From Ananas comosus (lineage: Eukaryota; Streptophyta; Magnoliopsida; Poales; Bromeliaceae), in NCBI RefSeq assembly GCF_001540865.1, contig NC_033641.1:1122810-1186809 (forward strand): a stretch of DNA of 64,000 bases. Direction: 5' to 3'. Of the stretch, positions 34,855-46,300 are shown in pieces. The first letter of the stretch is position 1. Each line of letters begins with the position of its first letter. Below the pieces are notes generated by a model. It was not told the origin of the DNA. It made no database searches and saw only the letters and a list, made by a program, of their open reading frames with translations. The translations under genes and the position numbers were made by a program.

Positions 34855-35112
34855 GTTTAAGTAACACTCACACTCATGCATATTTCACAATATTTGGAGA
34901 GTCCTTTATATATTAATAAAATGCTCAAAGTGTGGGGAAAATTTAATGTGGTAATTGAATGAGGTGCATTTAATGTTGCTACTCACCAGATGCATTAATA
35001 GAGATTCACTGTTCTTTGCAATAATAAGAATATCCTTGGTAATGGTGAGATATGATATTTAATAGTGAGAATATGAAAGATTTGTGGCATGTACTTGCAT
35101 CTACTTTTGACT
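34855..35112 (-). promoter_or_regulatory. promoter of the broken DEFL gene 6
   Basis: Minus-strand TATATAAAGG about 50 nt before the ATG (34903..34912), W-box TTGACT at 35107..35112, 253 nt upstream, and the shared ggtaattgaatgaggtgcat. A retained promoter beside a broken gene suggests recent loss. Confidence 0.55.
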
Positions 35113-35689
35113 CTCAGTTAAGTTGTTAGTTAAAATAGAAAAAGGGAAAGAGAATTTCCTTTTTAGAAAGGGCTAAACATTAATTGGTCCCTAAACTTTG
35201 TTTTGTTGTAAGTTCTCACTCAAATTTTTTAGATTATTATAATTAAGTCTCAATGTTCAATTGAGTTCATCGAATGCTGATGTATTGCTAAATATCCTGA
35301 AAAGCCATTTCATTGTATAATCAATTTCTACAAAACCTTCAATTAATGTTTCATACGGAATTTACATTTCATGTGGTATAATTTGTTGGCTTAAAAGAAA
35401 CCAGCATCTTGCCCAGTAACGGGAGGCCAGATTGGTGCGAGTCATGTTCGAAATGGCGGGAGGTTGGGTCATGAATTTAATCACTATCTTTGATATATAA
35501 GGGCTTAAATTATGCATTATATAATAGGTTAAACCATCCATCTCCTATGTATCTCACCTATCAATTCCGCTTGTCTTTCTATATCCATCATATGCACGAT
35601 GTGCTCACTCATTTCCTACTAAGATTGATCTTGTAGTTAACATATCAGTTTGCATAAAATGTTTATGTTTGGTTAATAGTTCTAATGTG

Positions 35690-36060
35690 CTTCTTATATC
35701 TAAGTTCCTCACACTTTCCCACGTCATCCAACATGGGACTCATCCTTATCAACCTAATTAAACATACAGCCGAAGATCACCAGACAATATGAGACTCACC
35801 TTACAATTTCGGCTGGTGAATCATCTCTGATACCAATTATAATGACCAAACTCACTGGCACTAATAATTTATTGAGCTCAAATCATTGATCCAAAATAAC
35901 CCAAGTTATTAGTTCTATTAATGTGTCACTCTGTCATATTATCCAATGTGGAACTATCGAGGCATCATACAAATTACTTCTTCTGTTTGCTCTTTACAAC
36001 TAGGTTTGGGCTAATGGAGTCATACGTACGACTGTATCTCTCAACTTTTAAGATTTTTTA
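35690..36060. repeat. TRIM-like repeat, related to 31890..32300
   Basis: Carries cctcacactttcccacgtca, tgatcttcggctg-like bases, ctgataccaattataatgacc (reversed primer-binding site plus LTR start) and actgtatctctcaactttt. No coding capacity. Confidence 0.5.
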
Positions 36061-36300
36061 CCACTTAGATGACTTATTATGATCCGTCTGACCTGCTTAA
36101 AATTCTTTCTCATCAAAAGAGTTAATTTCAGAAAGATGAGAGAGAGAGAGAAAATTTGTTATGCCATCAATTCACACATTCAAAATGCAAAATGTATAGG
36201 GTTCTTTCTCACCAAGAACAAGCATATAACTTGGCTACATAATTGGGTACTCTCCCCTCCAAAGCATAAACAAAACTTAGGCAGATAACTGACAGTCCTT

Positions 36301-37668
36301 TCATTCTAACTTCTTTCTACCGCATGCCCGGCAACAGCATGCATCCCACTTGCAAAACCCACCAAGACAGTCATTCCCCATGCAAAGCATATTGCAAGCT
36401 AAGGGGGTGCACAGCCCAGGCTTTAGTTTGAGCCTCATCTCGCACTCCACTTCCTCGCCTTTCGCTGTCTCTGCAAACAAACCATTTGTTTACCAAACAT
36501 ATATTGTTAGATGCAAAAGTAACATGATGAATATATATTAACTTCAAAGTGCCTCCTCCGCTTGTTTGATCGAAAGTGAAACGTACTCAGTTTAAAATTA
36601 CCAGAGTTCAGGTGAAAATTATGTTTCTTTCCGCTATTTATTTGTATAACAGTGGAATCGAAGCTTTTCCGGCCCTACCGTTTGTTTGGTGGCAAGTGAA
36701 TGACGTAAAAATAAGAGATGTGAGAGACAGATAAATATGTTTATATTTTTTTTCTCAAATTTTTTTTTTCTTGGAATTGACCTCGGTGCCATTTTGGAGA
36801 GTCTGATCAGTTTCGACCAAATGTGAAGTTACGATAAATCAAACAATGGAAGTGAGCATTTAATTATGACCAAAAACCACTTGTTCTTCTCCATTTTTAG
36901 AAAAACAAACACATCTGTATATCACTTCACTTATTATTTACAAAATAGGACTTAACTAGTATCACGTGCTTTTATGTTTATTTCTCTATTCCTCCGTAGG
37001 AACTTAGTGATAATTGAGATAATTAAAAAAATAATACTATTTTATGCATTCAACAAGACTATTATAATGTATCATTCTGCTATTGTATTAAATGGAAGAT
37101 ACTTAGGTGAAACGAAAAATAAAACTACATAATAATTAAGTACAACTAAGGATGCAAACAGAGCGGATCCAGGGTTAAAAGGGGCCCCCCCACCTCCCAC
37201 CCTTTTTTCTTAGCAGTGCGTAGTAGATTTGGGCGGACTCCTCCAGCCGATTTTCTTAGCAGGGTGTGGCAGATTAGGAACGGATTGAAGTTTATTCTGT
37301 ATTTAATTTACCCCCACTTAACCGTTCTATTCAGGGCGAGTCAACGAAAGGGGATTTTTAGCAGATCAGTATGGATCAAAGGGATCGAAAAGGTCCTCCT
37401 CCTCCCTCTCCATTCTTATCAGTACTGGGCGGATTTTGGGTTAAATTATTTTTCTTATTTTTGACTCTTACTTACCTCCCCTATTTAGGAAAAGATCTCT
37501 ATCAACTCGAATCCATTTGCATCACTAAATGCAACTTTCTGAACTACGGACCGACAAAGTAAAAAATGTTAGCACTCTTACCACCCAAAAAAGGAAGTAC
37601 CTACCTATGGTGAGAGAGAGCATCAACAACAAGCATACAAAGATAATTGCAATACTTCTTCTATCCAT
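36301..37668 (-). CDS. DEFL gene 7: ten-cysteine defensin-like peptide
   Basis: Minus-strand exons 37605..37668 and 36301..36470, phase 1 (donor G|gtaggt, acceptor ttgcag|AG), 77 aa. The signal peptide starts MDRRSIAIIFVCLLLMLS. The mature part begins ETAKGEEVEC and has C-x10-C-x4-C-x3-C-x4-C-x4-C-x4-CCC-x2-C, ending CGRKKLE. Like gene 5 it has a cysteine four residues after the fourth one and a CCC triplet, so ten cysteines. The first gap keeps the ancestral ten residues, making it intermediate between genes 2-4 and gene 5. The intron is about 1.1 kb with no clear transposon. Confidence 0.84.
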
Positions 37669-37690
37669 TCTTAACTCTCACACTCACACA

Positions 37691-37727
<37 letters not shown>

Positions 37728-37886
37728 TCCATAAAAATGGAGAGACCTTTATATAACAAAATGCACTTTAATGAGGCCCATAAAAGATTCACTTTATTAT
37801 GAATACCTGGCCATAGTGAGATATGATATTCCCCAAAGTGAGATTGTGGAAGATTTACAAAATTTATTTGCAACTCTTTTTTGACT
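37669..37886 (-). promoter_or_regulatory. promoter of DEFL gene 7
   Basis: A (TA)n tract lies in the leader at about 37694..37724. The minus-strand TATATAAAGG box is at 37746..37755 and W-box TTGACT at 37881..37886, 213 nt before the ATG. The shared gagatatgatattcc stretch lies between. Confidence 0.58.
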
Positions 37887-37910
37887 CTAGCTCACTTATT
37901 CATTTAGAAA

Positions 37911-38240
37911 TGGTTAAATTACACTTTTTGTCATCATACTTTAATTTGTCATAATTTCGAGCTTAAATTTTCTAAGTTAACGAAATTAAGTCACACTATA
38001 CAATATAGTTGATTGGATATTGAGATCTTGTTGATATATATAATAACGATGTGACATCTCGATCTAAATCATGTCACTGATTGTAATACTGTCACATCAA
38101 CAACATATTATTATTCAGTTAATTTAACTGAATCGTGAGATTCAATTCGATTGTAATAAGTTAGGAAGTTTCGACTATAAATTATAAAATTTAAATTTAA
38201 TGACCAAAATGTGGTGCATCGTAAGTGTAATTTAGTCTTG
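37911..38240. mobile_element. MITE-like inverted repeat (family M5)
   Basis: Left: ggttaaattacactttttgtc, tactttaatttgtcataattt. Right: ataaattataaaatttaaattt, aatgaccaaaatgtg, agtgtaatttagtc. The two arms are inverted relatives. Similar stretches stand directly beyond the W-box of DEFL genes 3-6, and unlinked copies are at 53128 and 58873. Confidence 0.55.
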
Positions 38241-38454
38241 ATAGAAGTGTATACAACAACCCAATTGAATTACTTGGTTATGATGATGACCATCACCCTT
38301 TATATAAGTAGCTTAAATCTTAATTTCCTATCTCACCTATTAATTCTACATGCATAATTAAGTTTATGTATGCGTGAAAACGATCAAATATGGTCAGATT
38401 TTTGGCAAAATTATATTCGCCTCCATATTTTTTTAGTGACGAGTATTCGGATAT

Positions 38455-39245
38455 AGATATGTATTAGATGCTAAATTTTCGTTACTGTACCCGATTAAAA
38501 TGAATTCAGATTCGAATTTGTAATCGAATATTATTCAGATAATAATATATATTAATATATTCACGGACGGTGTCATAGTGAAGCCCACAGTGGCCATGAC
38601 CTCCCTCAACTTTTAAAAATTATATATAAGTTATTTATAGTAAAAATTAAAATATTATAAATTGTAGTTTTATGGGGTTCAAATTGATTTTCTTTTATAA
38701 AATTTGCGTCCCAATCTTTTCTCAAACTCGTCGGCTTTTTTCTTTCAACTCTTATAGTCTTGCTCCTTCTTGAACATATTATTATTGCTGTCGCTAGCAA
38801 TAAATCGCCACTGAACCAAACAAACTCCTTTTCTTATTATCTGAGATCAAATTTTTTCTGCCAAATCTAAATCTCGCCCCCGCACCCCCCGAATCTTAAT
38901 TTCTGTCTTCGTCCATAAATAAATCTATAAATTAGAATTAGTACTAATAAGACATGTATCAGATGCTAAATTTTCGTTACCATACCCGATTAAAATGAAT
39001 TCAGATTCGAATTTGTATTCAAATATTATTCAGATAATAATATATACTAATACTATTCACATTATTGTTGCTGTCGCTAGCACTAAATCGCCACTGAACC
39101 AGAGACAAACTCTTTTTCTTACTATCTGAGATAGAATATTTTCTGCCAAATCTAAATCTCGCCGGCCCCGCCACCCACCCCCACTCTGAATCTTAACTTC
39201 TGACTTCATCCCTAAATATATCTATAAATATAAACTAGAATTAGT
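38455..39245. repeat. imperfect tandem duplication
   Basis: A segment (gctaaattttcgtta...cagataataatatat) at about 38468 and 38961, and a second one (ttgctgtcgctagca...ctaaatctcgcc) at about 38785 and 39068, occur in the same order twice. The second copy lacks roughly 200 bases between them. No coding region. Confidence 0.75.
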
Positions 39246-40275
39246 GTGAACAAGACTCACGATGCATCTAAAGATTTACACTCGTATTCATACTTCTTAT
39301 GCCTATATTTTATTTAATAAAATTTAATATTTTACCATATCCTCTAAAATTGAATTTCTCTGCTATTATAACCATCACCCTTCGTACACCGTCGCTAGGA
39401 AATTAAAGCTTAAGTACTACTTAATTATTTATTAAATCACAATTTTAAAATGATATAGTTGAATAATAAAAATGTTAAAATAACATAGTAGTTGAAATGA
39501 GTAGCACGCATCATCACGCCAATTCTTATTAATAATTGAATTAGAAGTTAAAAATTAAAGTTTAATGACTCAAATAGAATTTCATAAAAGTTCAATGACT
39601 AATGTTGTAATTTGCACATTTTAATTGTTTGCATCAAACAAAGCAAAAGATTCATTTGATTTCATTACAAATTTTTATTAGAGTTAACCAAATTTTGAGG
39701 AAAAAATTCTCATTCAAATAATTCAGTAGTGGTCAATTTTAGAATCACACATAGTTAAGGGGGGTCTACCAAAATTGTTACCTTTTTTAATTATTAATTA
39801 GCATTGCGTTGCACATTTGTTTTATATATNNNATATATATATAAAATTTTGTATGTGTGGTACATCATGTACCTTAATTTATTTATTTTTGACCAAATCT
39901 CATATCTAACAAGGAGATTTTTTTTTTCCTTTTTTTTCGGAGGAAAATATTTGATACTATGGTTTTGTTTTGACTTTGTTGAGGGTTAATAATATTTTGA
40001 TGTGGCGTAGAGGATGCAAACTCAATCCAAAGACATTGAACTCGATTCATTTTTTAAAAAAATAAATTTATTTAAAAATATAAAATAATTAATTAGATTT
40101 TTAATTTGGAACCGCCATCGGCCAACCAACATGAAGGCTGGGCTTGTGAATAGGCTTAAAATCGAATTGCTTGTTTAATATACGAAGCGAGTACGAGCTT
40201 AATTTTTCAGCTCGATATAGTTAGAATATATATACAATTTTTACTTATTTATCTTACTTATATTGTAATATATAA

Positions 40276-40311
<36 letters not shown>

Positions 40312-40315
40312 CGGT
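39246..40315. other. AT-rich intergenic DNA
   Basis: No gene seen. There is a three-base gap at 39829..39831 and a (GA)n tract at about 40278..40308. Confidence 0.5.
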
Positions 40316-40620
40316 TATAATATTCTCGAAAGCATGTGAGCCTCCGTACTTTCAAATTATTTCGATGATGGAATATTCAATGCGCTGATTGGCTTTGTTA
40401 AAATGATTTAATGTATTGAAACTATATAAAAATTAAATTTTATAATTTTTTGATATTATTTATCTAGTGATCAAAGAGTCTTAACTTGATAACAACTTCC
40501 GATAGCACTAACTTCATAGTGCTTCCAACTTTTTAGCCCTTTTATTAATTTTTTTACGGCTTGGATAATATATAATAGTGAGCCCATATTGAGCCAAAAT
40601 TGTTCACTTTTAAGATACTT
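40316..40620. mobile_element. partial M1-family MITE
   Basis: ctcgaaagcatgtgagcctcc, ttcgatgatggaat and ttatctagtgatcaaagagtc resemble the left arm of the M1 element, and ttccgatagcactaac the right end. Most of the right arm is missing. A SINE is inserted beyond it. Confidence 0.5.
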
Positions 40621-40777
40621 TTCTTTTGGGAGAGAGAAGGGTAACATGCATGCTACCGGTTTCATTCATTTCTTATAGAAATAAATTTAACTGAAAATAT
40701 GAATTAACTTGGATTCGAACTTGAGATCTCGGGTACCAACCACCAAATTGTTTGCCACTTGCACTAGGGACGATTGG
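40621..40777 (-). mobile_element. SINE, minus orientation, 157 bp
   Basis: Flanked by a perfect 17-bp target duplication tcacttttaagatactt (40604..40620 and 40778..40794). The minus strand has the tRNA-like head, box B (reverse of ggattcgaacttgag), and a tail that is short of A. Same length as the copy at 59247. Confidence 0.85.
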
Positions 40778-40794
40778 TCACTTTTAAGATACTT

Positions 40795-41540
40795 TGATCC
40801 CATATTCAAAAGGTTAGAAACAACAATGACTCGTGTTCAGCTCGAGCTCATGGCAATCTTGAAAAGCCCAACTTAAGATCGGCTCGCTATTTATTTGAGC
40901 TGGCTCGTATTCGGCTTGATTTCGTGACACGGCCGAAAAGCCTCACTCGAAAACGCCTCGCAATTTAACTCGTTGTTCAACTCATTAAAAAGCGGAGCCA
41001 AACATGAGCTGGTCTCAACTCACTCATATACGATTCGTTGATAGTCCTATCATCATGTCCTTAACCAACTTCAATCTAAAAATTTTCCTTCTCCATCAAA
41101 TTTTCAGGCCAAAGCAAAATTCGGAGGATCAAGGTGCGAAGTAGATTGATTTGTATTATAGTCCTATAAAACATTTAAAATAAGGGATAATATGCCCCTT
41201 CAAAAGTCAAAAATATCTTCTTTATTTCTGGAGGACTAAAATATTTTTGTTGATTAAAAAAAAAAAAATCAAACATCTCTATTTTTCTAGGGTTTATTCA
41301 ATAGATTGAATTTTAGAAGGGCATGTTGATAATTTCAAAATAAATTTAAATATTTTGAATAGTAGTGAAGGGTAAATAAGCAAAAGCTTCTTTAAATAAG
41401 TAATATTTTTCTGTAAACTTAACAAAAAAAAAGGAAAAACTTATATACTACTGCAAACTTTATAAATTAATGTTGTAAAAATACATATTAACTAGTCAAA
41501 GACCCTCAAATCTAAAGGCCTTACTATAAATCTTAATTAT
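40795..41540. other. unassigned repeat-rich DNA
   Basis: No gene seen. The stretch 41230..41390 is a single copy of the tandem repeat at 1685..2545 (attttagaagggcatgttga, ttttgaatagtagtgaagg). Confidence 0.5.
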
Positions 41541-41800
41541 TAGGGTTAATTTCTTATAGGTCTCTAAAAACATAGTGAATGACGAATATATCTCTATAAA
41601 GTTTAACTTTCATATGTTGTCCCTACAAAAGTCTTTATATTTTCAAATATATCCCTTTAATTTGTTATCGTTAAATAACTGTTTATATTCTCAATTTCGC
41701 TATCACAAATATGTCCCTCCAAAAGGCATAACAGTATAATATAAGAAGGGTAAAAATATCAAAAACTAACCAAAATTAAGTATTTAACCTAAACTATCAT
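41541..41800. mobile_element. left arm of an M4-family MITE
   Basis: Shares ggttaatttcttataggtc, aactttcatatgttgtccc, caaatatatccc and ttgttatcgttaaa with 57515..57895 and 62785..63228. The mirror-image part may lie at about 42700..42800, beyond an M3 insertion. Confidence 0.5.
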
Positions 41801-42249
41801 CCGTTTAGATCTAACTATCTACTTTTTACGAATTTTAATTTTACTACCTAATCTATTAATTTCTTTAATTAGAGCTGGCTAATAACTTTTTAACTTCAAA
41901 ATTTGAATCCGTGGGTTATCTTTACAGATTTAGTTAATATATTTTGTACAATCTTAATAATTAAAGCAATCAATCTTAAAAGTTATCAAATCAGTCAAAT
42001 TTAAGAAATTGAATGATTGCCTATTAAAATTAAAATTTTAAAATATTGAGTAGCTCAATTAAAATGGCTTATAATACAGATAAATCTTTATATAAATTTT
42101 TTGAAGTAAAATAATAATATTTGGATGTTCATTACCTGGCATTGAGTAATCACAAACGTCAGCAAGCACTAAAAAAAACATCTAATATTAAATATATAGG
42201 GGAAAAAAAAAAACGTTATCAAAAGATAAGATTTTTAACTTATAAAATA

Positions 42250-42671
42250 GGAAAAACTTCAAATACCCCTGTGGTTTCGCACTTTCTCATTTTAGTACCC
42301 TGTGATTTAAAGTGTATCAAGTTAGTACCCTGTGGTTTCGCACTTTCTCACTTTAGCACCCTGCGGTTTCAAGTTTATCAAGTTAGTATCCTGTGGTTTC
42401 ATTTTTGTATCAAATTAGTAGCAAGTGGTTTCAATTTTCTCTTTTTATTATTCATTTCGGGGTATATAATTTAACGAAATTTTAAACCACAAGATACTAA
42501 AGTGAGAAAGTGCGAAACCACAGGATACTAACTTGATACACTTAAAACCACAGGGTACTAATTAAAGTGAAAAAGTACAAAACTACAGAGTACTAACTTG
42601 ATAAACTTTAAACCACAGGGGACTAAAGTAAAAAAGTGCGAAACCACAGGGGAGATATTTGAAGTTTTACC
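42250..42671. mobile_element. MITE (family M3) with 9-bp target duplication
   Basis: GGAAAAACTTCAAATACCCC and its inverted partner end the element. tataaaata flanks both sides (42241..42249 and 42672..42680). The interior is a series of direct copies of agtaccctgtggttt on the left and inverted copies on the right. The 9-bp duplication points to Mutator-type transposase. Confidence 0.88.
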
Positions 42672-43177
42672 TATAAAATATTTAGTATCAAATATTATTT
42701 ATATTTAATTGCATATAGTTTTCTATAAATATCTTAAATAGCAGATATATTCCTATAAATTTCAACTTTCAAATATGTCCCTGCGATTAGGATCGGTTAA
42801 AAAAATATAGTTTCTCAAGTAAAATATTTAATCCTAATTAGTAAATGAGTTAAATTGATCGTTTTACTCCTCGTATATTATTTGATAAGATATTTTATGA
42901 GAGGATATTTCTACACGATTGTAACATGCAAGCCAAGTGGACCCCATGGAAGTCTAATCTGATCGAGCATCATCCAAACACTATCGATCTCCAGCTACAC
43001 GAACTTGCGACTTCAAACTAAACCAGTGAAGGGAGAATCACAGTTTCTCCCTACCCCCAGTCTATAAAATGAAGAACTGAGAAATGCCTGGGGATCTCAA
43101 CTTTTGGATATCCCATTATATTGTTGATGTGTTGGGTACCACTATCAAAGGTTAGAGTTTAAAATTTAGGGTGTAAT

Positions 43178-43691
43178 CACTACAACAAAAACGGTCTATA
43201 GCGACACTTTTAAATGTAGGTACATGTCAAAAAAGTGCTGCTAGCTAAAATTACCGACACTTTTAAAAAGTGTTGCTATATGTGGGGTCGCTAGGTATAT
43301 AGTGACAGTTAAAGAGTGTCGCTATAACCTAAAAGAGTGCTGCTAATTTACCAACACTTATTTAAGCATTTAGCAACCGTCGAAACTCTATCTCGTTGGC
43401 TACGGTGGCGGAGGAGGACGACAGAAAAGGCTCTTTGTCTAGAATTTTAGTGAATTGAGTGAAGAGAGAAGAAAAGATGGTAATTGATTTTCTTTTTTTT
43501 TTTCTTTTCTGTTTGTAATCGGGCCAAATGGACTGGGTGTGGTAGGTTGAGTAGAGTAATCTTTTATTTTTGGTTGGATTGGGCTTTATATTTAGGCATT
43601 AGTAGATGTGTTTTTAAGTTTTAGTATAAATGGGACACTTACTCAAAAGTGTCCCAAACATGTGTCGCTATAATCTAATTCTGTTGTAGTG
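43178..43691. mobile_element. small CACTA element with TSD aat
   Basis: Ends CACTACAACAAAAACGGTC and ctgttGTAGTG, with the target duplication aat on both sides (43175..43177 and 43692..43694). The subterminal motif is gcgacacttttaa / agtgtcgctat, different from the aagcgtcgg motif of the elements at 6233 and 23853, so it is another CACTA subfamily. 514 bp, no transposase. Confidence 0.85.
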
Positions 43692-44014
43692 AATGATGGT
43701 CCTTAGGGTTTAATAATGAAGTCTGGAGTTTAATAATTATTATTAAAGTGCAATCTATGCCTATATCTATACATGAATTTTTATACCTAAATTCTACATG
43801 ATGTAACCTTTTAATTTAGTGAAGTGGGACCCTAAGCTGTTTCTTCTCTTCTCTAAAAAACTACATTTATTCTATTTTTTCAAATGCCTCTTCGCTTCGA
43901 GTTGCATTTACTCGCATTTAGTTTCTTCTTTTTTTTTTCAGTAACCCTTGGCCTACCATCCATGAGAAGATGTAAAACATTTGTACTTAAATTTATATTA
44001 TATAGTTATACGAA

Positions 44015-44340
44015 GGAGGTGCTTTCCCTTCTTCTGATGATCGAGGACGAGAAGTATCGGCTAGAATATGGAGTCGCGAACAAAAGGTTGAACGCATTGT
44101 GGTACCTCACAGAATCGTCAGCGTCGACAAAGGATGTCCTAAACGAGGGTGCAAAGGAGTCCGATATCTATGTAATAAGCACCTCCTTCCTCTAATGGCT
44201 TCCGAGTACAAGAAGTATGAGCTAGAATATGAAGTCGTCGGGAAAGGTTGAAGGCGCTGTGGTGTCTCACAAAATCGTCGACGTCGACAGAGAATGTCCT
44301 AAACGAAGGTGCGAATGAGTTCAATATCTATGTAATAATT
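44015..44340 (+). pseudogene. duplicated fragment of an unknown coding region
   Basis: Two tandem copies (about 44030..44185 and 44195..44340) read EDEKYRLEYGVANKRLNALW and YLTESSASTKDVLNEGAK in the first copy. The second has the same bases with a frame change and stops. The first is open but has no plausible start or splice context. I do not recognise the protein. It looks like a remnant exon that was duplicated after decay began. Confidence 0.45.
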
Positions 44341-44846
44341 TTTTTCTTCTATAGTTCTTTTCTATTTTTCGTTTGAATTATAATTTTATTCTAAAAATTT
44401 TAATATACTTTTTATATTATTAAATTCAATCAAATATGATTGTATTTTTTTTTCAATTTATATTTATTTATTTATTTTAAAAAATTATACTAAAAAATTT
44501 TTATTTCGTCGGTATCGTACGGGTTTCTATACTAGTGTTCATCATTATCCTGTCAAAAGCAGCACTCACTAAAATTATTGTTCACTTTTTTGATGACATA
44601 AATGGGTGTGCTAGAATCATCCCTTTTCTAATCCAATTATAGGTAATATAATTGAAATGCAACAACCAAGTGGGGAAAAAACAAGAAAAAAAAAGTCAAC
44701 TCTTTTAGAGACACCAACACACGCACCATCTCCATAATTTTTTCTAAAAAATTTATATACGAAGAACACCCTCAACTATAGGCTAACTTAAAATTGCACC
44801 CCTCAAATTTATAGTTTAAAGTTTATGAACAAAATGTTATCGGCCT

Positions 44847-45002
44847 GACCGACCACCCTAGAGTAAGTCGCAAGGGGCTTGGTGGTTGATATCCGAGACC
44901 CAAGTTCGAATCCTAGTTGATTCACATTTCTAGCTATGTTTATTTCTAAATAAAATAAACGAAGCAGATAGCATGCTACTCATCTCTCAAAAAAAAAAAA
45001 AA
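44847..45002 (+). mobile_element. SINE
   Basis: tRNA-like head with gagtaagtcgcaaggggcttgg (box A) and gacccaagttcgaatccta (box B), aaataaacgaagc body, tctctcaaaa tail. The target duplication aaaatgttatcggcct precedes it at 44831 and an imperfect copy follows at 45003. Confidence 0.82.
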
Positions 45003-45029
45003 AAAATGTTACCGGTCTTATCAACCGAT

Positions 45030-46290
45030 TTCTAATCAATTCTGACTCATTAATAAGAAAATGGAAAAGGATGTGAGTGACACCTCCTGCTCTGAATCTA
45101 CTCTTTTTACATCCCTAGTTGTATTCTCACTAAATAAAAATAGACAGTATTTCATTTGAGAACACAAATACGGAATTTCTTCAAAAATCAAAATAAAAAT
45201 TAATCAGTCTCGAATTAATTTCGACCCGCTAAGAAAATAAAATGAGAGGCCAGAGACCCCTCCCGCCCTAGAATATACCTTTTTTTTTATATCTTTAGTC
45301 ATATCCTCATCAAATAAAACTGGATAGCATTTCATAATTTGAGAACCAAATGTGAAATTTTTTTTTAAAATCAAAATAAAAATTGATCAGCCTCAATATA
45401 TTCCGACCTGCTAAAAAATGAAGTGAGAGGCCAGAGACCCCTCCAACCTCAGAATTTGCTAGTTGTACTCTTACCAAGTAAAACTGATAAAATTTCATAG
45501 TTTGAGAAGCAAATGTGAAATTTCTTCAAATTCGAATAAAAATAATCAGCCTCAAATTAATCCCGACTCGCCAAGAAAATGGAATGAGAGACCAAAAACC
45601 CCTCTAGCGCCAGAATCTACTCATTTTATATCCTAATTGTACCCTGACCAAATAAAACTAGATAACATTTTATAGTTTGAGAACCAAACACAAAATTTCT
45701 TCAAAAATCAAAATAAAAGTTAATCAAGCTTGAATCAATTTCGATCCGCTAAGAAAATGGAATGAGACGCCAGAGATCCCTCCAGCTCCAGAATCTGCTC
45801 AACTTATATTCTAGTTGTATGCTCACCAAGTAAAATTAGATAACATTTTATAATTTGAGAACCAAACATGAAATTTCTTCAAAAATCAAAATAAAATTAG
45901 TCAGACTCGAGTCAATTTCAATCTGTTAAGAAAATGGAAGGAGAGGCGAGCGACCCCTCCAACCCCAGAATCTATTCATTCTACATCCTAATTGTACCCT
46001 CACCAAATAAAACTAGATAACATTTTATTGTTTGAAAACCAAACGTACAATTTCTTCAAAAATCAAAATAAAAATTAGTCAGGCTCGAATCAATTTCAAT
46101 CCGTTAAGAAAATAGAATGTGAGGCCAGAGACCCCTCTGGCCCCAGAATCTTCCTTTTTAACATCCCCAGTTGTACCCTCACCAGATACAACTGGATAGA
46201 ATTTCAGCTCATGTCCACAAAAAAAATATTGGCCCCACTGTTGGAAGTCTCTGCATTTTCCTTTGTTATTAGAAAAACATGACACCATCC
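45030..46290. repeat. tandem array of a ~177 bp repeat, seven copies
   Basis: The landmark gagaggccagagacccctcc (or a close variant) recurs at 45066, 45245, 45424, 45588, 45765, 45942 and 46119, that is at spacings of 179, 179, 164, 177, 177 and 177. Each unit also has tcaccaaataaaactggata, atttgagaaccaaa, tttcttcaaaaatc and tcgattccgacc-like parts. The monomer has the length of a nucleosome-sized plant satellite. An M3 MITE is inserted just after it. Confidence 0.9.
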
Positions 46291-46300
46291 TTATCCATAA

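Noticed and set aside
45030..46290. CRISPR-like array
   Set aside because: The units are continuous ~177 bp tandem repeats without unique spacers, in a plant nuclear genome.
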